Of a stretch of DNA of 11,507 bases, positions 5,562-11,507 are shown piece after piece. A program made the position numbers and the translations under genes. Source of the DNA: JBJELF01 sp051879015 (lineage in GTDB: Bacteria > Bacillota > Clostridia > Lachnospirales > Lachnospiraceae); assembly GCA_051879015.1 (NCBI GenBank), contig JBJELF010000103.1:1-11507 (forward strand), written 5' to 3'. Position 1 is the stretch's first letter. Each line of letters begins with the position of its first letter. A model generated the notes under the pieces. That model saw only the letters and a program-made list of their open reading frames with translations. It was not told the DNA's origin and did no database searches.

Positions 5562-7310
5562 GGCAGCAGTGTTCTGGAAAAACTGAATGAAGAGAGCAAT
5601 GCGATTTTAGAGACATTCGAGCGTTTAGCAAATCAATTCAAACAAGGTTTTGAAATCGGATTTGGAAATAGTTTTGATACAATTGACAAGCTAAAAACAC
5701 ATATAGCAAGCATCAAAGGCACACTTAAAGAAATATTTACTGACCAATCAGTAGTAGACAGTGCGAATGGTTTCCTTGATTCGGTTGCGCTCAATTTAGG
5801 AAAAATAACGGGTTCTGTTGCAAGTATTGGTGTATCCATTGCAGATTTTATTATAGGCGGTTTTGACCGATATTTGCAAGATAATCAAGGATACATAAGA
5901 AGCAGCCTTGTACGGTCATTTGATATATCCAGTGAACTTGCCGATTTAGTAGGAAAATTGAGTGCTTCCATTGCTATTTTGTTTGAAAGTTTAGCTTCTG
6001 AAGGCGGTGAGCGACTTGCTGGAGGACTCATTGGAACTTTTTGCAATACAGTATTGGGGATGCTTAATACTGTGCTGATGACCGTCCAAGCAATTCTTAC
6101 TCCGATTTTACAGCCTTTTATTGACAATGCTGAAAAAATAAAAGAGGTATTTTTCTCTGCTTTTGATGCGATTGCGCCTTTGTTTGAGGGTATCGCTCAA
6201 GGAGTTGCTGAGTTTTACAACGGATTATATGGACTATATGAAGAGGTAATTAAACCGATAGTCACTTTCATTGCAGAAGCGTTGAGCGGAGTACTCGGCG
6301 GGTTATTAGATTGGTTGAAAGATTTGTTCGATTGGCTTGGGCAGAATAATGAAGCTGCTCAAGCCAATGGTGAAGTTATCGGATTTGTTGTTGGTGCAAT
6401 TTCTGCTGCAATCGCAGTGGTGACAACGATTAATGCCCTCATGAGTGCTGCTGCTTTTATACAAACAGGACTTACAGCAATTACTACTGCATTAGGTGCC
6501 GCCTTTGCGTTTTTAACCAGTCCAATCACTTTAGTTGTAGCTGCCATTGCTGCTGTAATTGCTATAGGTGTATTATTATACAAAAATTGGGATACCATTT
6601 CGGTGAAAGCAAAAGAAATTTGGGGTGGCATTAAGGACTTCTTCAAAAAGACAATTGAAAGTATTAAAAGCTTTTTTACTGGTCTTTGGAGTGGAATTAA
6701 AGAAACCTTTGCAGGTGTTGGTAGCTGGTTTAAGAGTAAATTTCAGACGGCATGGAATAATATTAAGTCAACATTTAGTGGTGTTGGAAGTTTCTTTGGA
6801 GGAATTTGGAATACGATTACGAAGACATTTACCAACATCGGTGTGACCATCGGAAATGCCGTCTCGTCCGCCTTCCGAAGCGCAATCAACGCTGTTTTTT
6901 CTACGATTGAACGGACGGTTAATGGCTTTATTGGTATGATTAATGGTGTGATTGGTGTCATTAACAATATCCCTGGCGTCAATATTGGCAATGTTGGTAC
7001 AATATCCATCCCACGCCTCGCACAAGGTGGGTATGTAAAGGCTAACACTCCCCAGCTTGCCATTATCGGTGACAATCGCCATCAAGGAGAGGTGGTTGCC
7101 CCGGAGGACAAGTTGGAAGCAATGGCGAGAAAAGCGGCAGCAATGGGTGGAAGTGATAATACCGAAGTGATAGAGCTATTAAAGATGATTTTGGCTTATC
7201 TGGAAAAGCATGATTTGGTTGAAATCGACCCAGAAGCGCTAAGGAGATATTTTGTGAAACAGACAAATCGAAATACCAAAGCTACTGGAGTCTGTGAAAT
7301 TTTAGTTTAG
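5562..7310 (+). CDS. Tape-measure protein, C-terminal part (interrupted by assembly gap)
   Basis: The frame reopens directly after the gap with GSSVLEKLNEESNAILETFE and runs 582 residues to TAG 7308-7310. Two long hydrophobic regions (about 6370-6456 and 6472-6582, the second containing LVVAAIAAVIAIGVLLY) are typical of tape measures and may insert in the host membrane during ejection. They are followed by aromatic-rich repeats spaced about 18-22 residues (ETFAGVGSWF, STFSGVGSFF, KTFTNIG). The end carries ARLAQGGYVKAN-like sequence (PRLAQGGYVKANTPQLAIIG, then DNRHQGEVVAPED), a common tape-measure terminus. The two sequenced parts total 857 residues, so the full protein is longer. I see no lytic transglycosylase or peptidase motif in the visible part. 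Confidence 0.85.
   Translation, partial: GSSVLEKLNEESNAILETFERLANQFKQGFEIGFGNSFDTIDKLKTHIASIKGTLKEIFTDQSVVDSANGFLDSVALNLGKITGSVASIGVSIADFIIGGFDRYLQDNQGYIRSSLVRSFDISSELADLVGKLSASIAILFESLASEGGERLAGGLIGTFCNTVLGMLNTVLMTVQAILTPILQPFIDNAEKIKEVFFSAFDAIAPLFEGIAQGVAEFYNGLYGLYEEVIKPIVTFIAEALSGVLGGLLDWLKDLFDWLGQNNEAAQANGEVIGFVVGAISAAIAVVTTINALMSAAAFIQTGLTAITTALGAAFAFLTSPITLVVAAIAAVIAIGVLLYKNWDTISVKAKEIWGGIKDFFKKTIESIKSFFTGLWSGIKETFAGVGSWFKSKFQTAWNNIKSTFSGVGSFFGGIWNTITKTFTNIGVTIGNAVSSAFRSAINAVFSTIERTVNGFIGMINGVIGVINNIPGVNIGNVGTISIPRLAQGGYVKANTPQLAIIGDNRHQGEVVAPEDKLEAMARKAAAMGGSDNTEVIELLKMILAYLEKHDLVEIDPEALRRYFVKQTNRNTKATGVCEILV
6705..6842 (+). repeat. Imperfect aromatic/glycine repeats in the tape measure
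   Basis: Three diverged copies begin at the Thr-Phe codons at 6705, 6771 and 6825: TFAGVGSWFKSKFQTAWNNI, TFSGVGSFFGGIWNTI and TFTNIGVTIGNAVSS. Spacing is 66 then 54 bases, so units are 22 and 18 residues. Repeats with regularly placed Trp/Phe are a known feature of tape measures and can vary in number between related phages, changing tail length. Confidence 0.6.
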
Positions 7311-7320
7311 GAGGGCAATC

Positions 7321-7671
7321 ATGGCAATTCTAACAGCGGGGGAGACTGTCCTCCCTGCGCCCGTGCAGCTAAGTGTTGGCAATGAAATTATATGGTCATC
7401 CAACACGGGACGAGGTGCAAACGGCATTATGGTCGGTGATGTGGTGGCAGAGAAACACAAATTAAAAGTAACTTGGGGAATTCTTACTGCCAGTGAGTTG
7501 GCTTTGATAAAATCGAAACTCGCTACGGGTTTTATTCTCATCACTTTTCAAGATTGTGGCGCTAGTATTACAATATCCGCTTACCGCGGCACACTTGAGA
7601 AAGAGTATCTTGGCTGTTTTGCAGGGGTGGAGTATTACAAGAGCGCAAGTGTGGAGATTGTGGAGCAATAA
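7321..7671 (+). CDS. Small tail protein, DUF6711-like
   Basis: A 116-residue protein with a strong AGGAGGG (7309-7315) five bases before the ATG; the tape-measure stop TAG lies in that site. The pattern is like DUF6711 proteins that follow the tape-measure gene in Firmicutes phages: an N-terminal VLPAPVQLSV, then GRGANGIMVGDVVAEKHKLK and VTWGILTASELALIKSKLA, then a C-terminal beta region (YRGTLEKEYLGCFAGVEYY). The function of the family is not established. Gene position between tape measure and hub is that of the distal tail (Dit) protein, and this protein may take part of that role, but I see no standard Dit sequence features. The family call is from memory of the pattern. Confidence 0.6.
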   Translation: MAILTAGETVLPAPVQLSVGNEIIWSSNTGRGANGIMVGDVVAEKHKLKVTWGILTASELALIKSKLATGFILITFQDCGASITISAYRGTLEKEYLGCFAGVEYYKSASVEIVEQ

Positions 7672-7689
7672 GTAGGAGGTTTTTTGTTT

Positions 7690-8070
7690 ATGAAGAACAT
7701 GAATATTATCAATGTCTTGAACGGTATTGAACACTTAAAGCAGAGTGAAAAAGAATATGGCAAGAGTAAATTCTCTGTTGCAGTAGGCTTCAAGCTGCTG
7801 AAAAATGAGGAAGCGCTGACAAAAGCTTACCGTCCTTATATTGATTATTTGACTCGTCTCCAGGAGGAGTATTACCTGAAGGGTAAAAATGGAAAATACA
7901 ACATCTTAAAAGAGGGCATGAGCGAGCAGGAATACAATACAAAACTATTGGAACTGTTAAACTCCGAGCAAGATGTGAAAATTGAAAAGATTCAGTATGA
8001 AGATTTAGAAAAGTGCCATGACCTGACGCTGGCTGACCAGCAGGCACTCTTTTTTATGCTGGAAGATTAA
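7690..8070 (+). CDS. Small tail-region protein, possibly DUF1617-like
   Basis: A 126-residue protein from ATG 7690, nine bases after AGGAGGT (7674-7680). An in-frame TTG at 7684 is too close to that site to be the likely start. The sequence is helical and lysine/glutamate-rich: a helix NIINVLNGIEHLKQSEKEYG, then VAVGFKLLKNEEALTKAYRP, then YIDYLTRLQEEYYLKGKNGK, and a C-terminal ADQQALFFMLED. Similar short proteins (DUF1617 and relatives) sit just before the hub or receptor-binding gene in Firmicutes siphoviruses. Their role is unknown. Local GC is low (16 of 60 at 7681-7740). The family name is tentative; existence of the gene is well supported. Confidence 0.6.
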   Translation: MKNMNIINVLNGIEHLKQSEKEYGKSKFSVAVGFKLLKNEEALTKAYRPYIDYLTRLQEEYYLKGKNGKYNILKEGMSEQEYNTKLLELLNSEQDVKIEKIQYEDLEKCHDLTLADQQALFFMLED

Positions 8071-8088
8071 TTCTCAGGGGGTGGCGAG

Positions 8089-11000
8089 ATGTATAGTCCA
8101 AGCACAGCCTGTGCAGATTATTTAAACACTGCATTATCTCGCAGCCTTTGTGCAAAGCTGGTATGCGGTGATAAGACAGTAACCGATGGCTTTTTTAAAA
8201 TAAAAATCACGCAGCGCAGTCAGGTAGAAGATGCGTTTTCATTTGGCGCAACCTGCGCCGCACAAGTAGAGATTGAGATGACTCCGCCACCCTTTTTCAT
8301 TGAGGGGCAGGAGTTTTCTTTATTTTTTGGGGTGCTGCTCCCGGATGGTAGCGTGGAATATCTTCCAATGGGAATTTATACCGCAGAACATCCAGAAAAA
8401 ACTAAACGTATTAAGTTTACTGCATTTGACCGCATGATGAGTTTTGGTGAGCTTCCCTTTTTTAGTGAGCTGTCCTATCCGACCACCGCGGATAAGGTCC
8501 TTGCAGAACTGTGCTCACAGATGGGAGTGCCCTTCGCACTGGAGAAGAGCAATGGCATTACGATTGACACCAAGCCAGAGGGTTACACCAGACGTGAGGT
8601 GCTTGGGTACATTGCTACTCTTTATGGTGGCTTTGCGTGCTTTGATAGGGAGGGCGGGCTGCGCATCGGAGGTTATTCTTCCACGCCGTATTCGGTGGAT
8701 TTCGATAAAACAAGTGAACCAGCAGTGGAAGAATACAATTTTATATTAAAAGGCATTCAGTGTGCAGTGGATAATGAAACGACGATGAGTGCAGGAAATG
8801 TGGAAGGCGGTGGAGCGGTTACACTGTCTGACCCTCTGATGACACAGGCGGTGCTCAATGCGTTGTTCAGTGAATACAAGGACTTTACATATCGAGCTGG
8901 CACCCTCTCCTTATTGTTGGGCGACCCTAGACTGGACCCATGGGATGTGCTAGAGGTGACATGGGATGGAGAGTCCTATCTTGTTCCTTGCATGGAGTTG
9001 ACCTATACATTTGATGGCGGTTTGTCTGCCACGGTGCAGGCATTTGCCAAGTCTGATCTGGAGTCTAGTACGGATTTTAAAAGTCCACTTACGCAGGCGA
9101 TGAACAGAACATACACAGAGCTGTTATTAGTTAAGAAGGCAATAGCAAATCAGATAACAATAGAATACCTAGATGCGAATTATGCCAAAATTGATGACTT
9201 AGAAGTCGTCAATGCGCGAATTGATAACATCACATCAACCAATATTACAGTAGAATACCTAGATGCAAACTATGCTAAAATTGATTATTTGGAAGCTAAT
9301 TATGCAAAAATTGATGACTTGAAAGCAATTAACATCGCAGTAGTTAATCTAGATGCAGACGTAGCAAATATTAATCAGCTGCTGGCTGGCCAAGCTGGAG
9401 TTGGAGAGCTACAAGCAATCCACATTACTGCGGATAATACCGTAATTGATGATGCAATTATTAAGGACGCTATGATTGTTAGCCTCACTGCAGATAAAAT
9501 CACATCAGGCACTGTGTATACCAACAAAGTCACTGTAGCATCTGAATCAGGCAATCTGTATATCGCTGATAGTACAATACAGATTATCGATAATAATGAT
9601 ACCGTGAGAGTCCAGATCGGTGAAGACGCCCAGGGCGATTATAACTACTATCTATGGGATTCTGACGGTAATTTGATGTGGAACGCAACTGGTGTCACGG
9701 AGCATGGACTAAATGATGGTATTATAAAAGATATCAATGTGGCAGATGATGCCGCTATCAATGGCAGTAAGCTAGATATCACAAGCGTAGCGGAGCGATT
9801 AAATGAGGATGGCAGCATTACTGTAGATGCAAGTAATGTAAAAATTGATAATACTACACTTAGTGTAGCGTACAAGACTATAACGCAGAAAGAATCGGAT
9901 CTAGAATCAGATTTAGAAACGCTAGAAACGGAATTTGAAGCCATACAAGGAAAAATATCATCAAAAATTTGGCAAACAGACATTGATGATGCAGTAAATG
10001 AGATTGGCGAAGAGATTACTACAATTAATGATAAATACGCTACGCTAATACAGACAGTTGATGGTATACAATCCACCGTGGGAGATTTACAGACAGTTAC
10101 ATCAGATCATGAACAGACGATCAGCAGTGTGCAATCGTCGATTTCACAGACAGCAGCAGAAATCGAGTTAAAAGTGGAGAAAGATGGTGTCATATCGGCA
10201 ATCAATCAGTCTGCAGAAAGTATTACGATAGATGCAGCAAAAATCAATTTAAAAGGCGCTGTTACTGCAGATTGCATATCAGTTACAGACATCTATAGTA
10301 TTGGAGCGACCATCGGCGGATGGTCAATGACAGCCGGAAAAATCTATGGCGGTGACAGTACTAGTGGAGTTGCAGTAATGCAAAAACCTGGCGGTGCAAG
10401 TGGCACAGCAACACATGTGTTCGCAGCGGGTGGCGCAAACCATGATGATTATTCCGATTGTCCATTTAGGGTAACAAAATCAGGCAAGCTTTATGCAACA
10501 TCTGCGGAAATATCAGGAAAAATTACCGCAACTAGTGGCACAATTGGTGGTTTTGCTATCGGATCTGCAAAACTTTATGCCGGAGCAGAATCAGGTAATA
10601 TGATAGCAATGCAGACGTCAGGCACGTGGGCATTTGCAGCAGGCGCAAATAGTCATGACAGTTACGCTGATGCAGCGTTCCGCGTTTCACACGCAGGATC
10701 ATTATATGCAACCAAGGGCAAAATCGGAGATTTGACCTTAACAGACGGAGCTGTTAAAGCAGTTAATTCCGATGCAAGTAAAACGCTTGTGTTGCGTAAT
10801 GTTCAATCGACAGAAGCTTCTGCTATATTGTATTTTGACGATTATTCTAGCGGAAGTCATATTTATCCCTGGCGCTTTAATGGTGATGGAAGTTTTCGGA
10901 TTGGCTCTATTACATCGATGGACGGTGCCAGCGGAAAAAATATGGATGTACGCATCGCCAGCGCACTGTTTGTTGATTACGGCATTGAGCTGTTTGGAGA

Positions 11001-11507
11001 AGCGAATGAAACTGGACAACCCTATATCGATTTTCATTATAAACAAAACTATAGTAATGCAACAGATTATACCAGTCGAATAATGGGCGAAACGGCGTAT
11101 ACTATTTCGTTCATTCCATCGAGCGATGATACGAGAAAAATACAAATGTTAGTTGAGCCGAGCGGAGAGCTGCGCGTTGTCTTAAGGCCCGATACTAGCG
11201 GTGATGGATATCTAGGAACTACAAGCTATCGTTGGAATACTGGATTTTTTACAAATACTATCACTCAGTCGGACCTAAAAACAAAAAATGTGCTAGGGGG
11301 TATCGATAATGCAGTAGATTTTATTAAAAATCTCACCCCGATTTCCTACACATTGAAAGATGGTGACAGTAAAAAACGTATTCACATGGGTTTTGGCGCA
11401 CAAGATATAGCTAAATTAGCTACTACGCTAAATATGGGCGATTTAGCTATGTACCAAGCGGCCGTCAGCAATGCGGACGGCACAGAGAGCTATTTTGATG
11501 GTGCTGT
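8089..11507 (+). CDS. Tail hub-fibre protein with C-terminal peptidase S74 chaperone domain (partial)
   Basis: One frame runs from ATG 8089 (behind GGGGGTGG, 8077-8084) to the window edge with no stop: at least 1139 codons. Residues ~1-323 resemble a Tal/gp27-like tail hub (DGFFKIKITQRSQVEDAF, EYLPMGIYTAEHPEK, RIKFTAFDRMMSFGELPFF, LGDPRLDPWDVLEVTWDG). Residues ~355-410 hold decapeptide repeats. A further spacer region includes WNATGVTEHGLNDGIIKDIN and NVADDAAINGSKLDI, then a coiled coil (~598-622) and the fibre motif INQSAESITIDAAKINLKG. Residues 742-878 hold two tandem glycine-rich modules. Near 1040-1139 is a peptidase S74 domain: DGYLGTTSYRWNTGFF, then SDLKTK, giving the Ser1061/Lys1066 pair expected for self-cleavage, and MGFGAQDI (~1100). 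This domain trimerises the fibre and then cuts itself off. The protein is probably the tail tip and host-binding fibre. The C-terminus is missing. Confidence 0.85.
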   Translation, partial: MYSPSTACADYLNTALSRSLCAKLVCGDKTVTDGFFKIKITQRSQVEDAFSFGATCAAQVEIEMTPPPFFIEGQEFSLFFGVLLPDGSVEYLPMGIYTAEHPEKTKRIKFTAFDRMMSFGELPFFSELSYPTTADKVLAELCSQMGVPFALEKSNGITIDTKPEGYTRREVLGYIATLYGGFACFDREGGLRIGGYSSTPYSVDFDKTSEPAVEEYNFILKGIQCAVDNETTMSAGNVEGGGAVTLSDPLMTQAVLNALFSEYKDFTYRAGTLSLLLGDPRLDPWDVLEVTWDGESYLVPCMELTYTFDGGLSATVQAFAKSDLESSTDFKSPLTQAMNRTYTELLLVKKAIANQITIEYLDANYAKIDDLEVVNARIDNITSTNITVEYLDANYAKIDYLEANYAKIDDLKAINIAVVNLDADVANINQLLAGQAGVGELQAIHITADNTVIDDAIIKDAMIVSLTADKITSGTVYTNKVTVASESGNLYIADSTIQIIDNNDTVRVQIGEDAQGDYNYYLWDSDGNLMWNATGVTEHGLNDGIIKDINVADDAAINGSKLDITSVAERLNEDGSITVDASNVKIDNTTLSVAYKTITQKESDLESDLETLETEFEAIQGKISSKIWQTDIDDAVNEIGEEITTINDKYATLIQTVDGIQSTVGDLQTVTSDHEQTISSVQSSISQTAAEIELKVEKDGVISAINQSAESITIDAAKINLKGAVTADCISVTDIYSIGATIGGWSMTAGKIYGGDSTSGVAVMQKPGGASGTATHVFAAGGANHDDYSDCPFRVTKSGKLYATSAEISGKITATSGTIGGFAIGSAKLYAGAESGNMIAMQTSGTWAFAAGANSHDSYADAAFRVSHAGSLYATKGKIGDLTLTDGAVKAVNSDASKTLVLRNVQSTEASAILYFDDYSSGSHIYPWRFNGDGSFRIGSITSMDGASGKNMDVRIASALFVDYGIELFGEANETGQPYIDFHYKQNYSNATDYTSRIMGETAYTISFIPSSDDTRKIQMLVEPSGELRVVLRPDTSGDGYLGTTSYRWNTGFFTNTITQSDLKTKNVLGGIDNAVDFIKNLTPISYTLKDGDSKKRIHMGFGAQDIAKLATTLNMGDLAMYQAAVSNADGTESYFDGA
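9166..9315 (+). repeat. Decapeptide repeats (YLDANYAKID) in the fibre neck
   Basis: Three copies of a 30-base unit encode YLDANYAKID at 9166-9195 and 9256-9285 and YLEANYAKID at 9286-9315. The second and third are directly tandem; the first lies 90 bases upstream of the second, and the flanking sequence (ITIEYLD / ITVEYLD) is also repeated. The intervening DDLEVVNARIDNIT-type segments keep the same ten-residue rhythm. Such decads probably form an elongated trimeric shaft between hub and fibre. Confidence 0.75.
10312..10722 (+). repeat. Two tandem glycine-rich fibre modules
   Basis: Module 1 (residues 742-818) and module 2 (819-878) share an order of motifs: IGGW/IGGF, then KIYGG/KLYAG, then VAVMQ/IAMQ, then FAAGGANHDDYSD/FAAGANSHDSYAD, then FRVTKSGKLYAT/FRVSHAGSLYAT, then a linker with GKI. 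Module 2 is shorter by about 17 residues, mostly in the MQ-to-FAAG part and the linker. They are diverged at DNA level, so this is an old internal duplication. A third linker begins IGDLTLTDG at residue 879 without a full module. Confidence 0.7.

Noticed and set aside
5442..5590. Open frames running through the run of N, including an apparent start at 5442 and an apparent stop at 5590
   Set aside because: They arise from translating a gap of arbitrary length. The residues before and after the gap belong to one tape-measure protein read in its own phase on each side.
7339..7356. Short GGGAG/CTCCC hairpin at the start of the DUF6711-like gene
   Set aside because: Only five base pairs plus one wobble, within coding sequence. 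Such short pairings are expected by chance.
9648..10076. A 142-codon open frame on the - strand within the fibre gene
   Set aside because: It is the mirror of the repetitive fibre coding sequence and gives a Ser/Ile-rich product of low complexity. The + strand frame is continuous through the region.
10738..11145. Overlapping open frames on both strands near the fibre end
   Set aside because: Both are shadows of the fibre frame, which has motif support on either side (glycine-rich modules and S74 domain).
1..11507. CRISPR array, tRNA, insertion sequence, att site, toxin-antitoxin or defence genes
   Set aside because: None was found. The repeats present are all coding, short in copy number and lack CRISPR-like spacing, and no transposase or integrase pattern is seen.

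Overview
The window is a stretch of late structural genes from a tailed phage or prophage with a long non-contractile tail (siphovirus-type). All recognised genes are on the + strand and tightly packed, with gaps of a few to about 30 bases, and in one place two reading frames overlap. Low to moderate GC, AGGAGG-type ribosome binding sites, a TTG start on the tape-measure gene and the protein families present point to a Firmicutes host, most likely a gut Clostridia. The host call is an inference. No integrase, att site, lysis gene or bacterial gene is visible, so prophage and free phage cannot be told apart.

Layout. 3-122: tail end of an unrecognised upstream protein. 131-146: small GNRA-loop hairpin. 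204-2339: head genes (scaffold, major capsid protein, a small heptad-repeat protein, head-tail connector). 2344-3478: neck genes (head closure, HK97 gp10-like, minor capsid/tail-terminator-like). 3490-3933: major tail tube protein. 3950-4607: the two overlapping frames of the tail assembly chaperone, probably joined by ribosomal frameshifting. 4637-7310: tape-measure protein, interrupted by a 100-N assembly gap at 5462-5561. 7321-8070: two small tail genes (DUF6711-like and DUF1617-like). 8089 to the window end: one uninterrupted reading frame of at least 1139 codons that joins a tail-hub domain to a long repeat-rich fibre ending in a peptidase S74 self-cleaving chaperone domain.

How the genes work together. 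The scaffold and capsid protein build the procapsid, and the connector, closure and neck proteins join it to the tail. The tube protein polymerises around the tape measure with help from the chaperone. The small tail proteins and the hub-fibre protein form the tip that contacts the host cell.

I see no evidence of a new defence, toxin or RNA system. The observations most worth a second look are the unusual frame relation (+1 or -2) in the chaperone pair, the sharp base-composition break inside the hub-fibre gene, the repeat structure of the fibre, an 11-bp hairpin just after the capsid gene, and the missing sequence in the tape measure.
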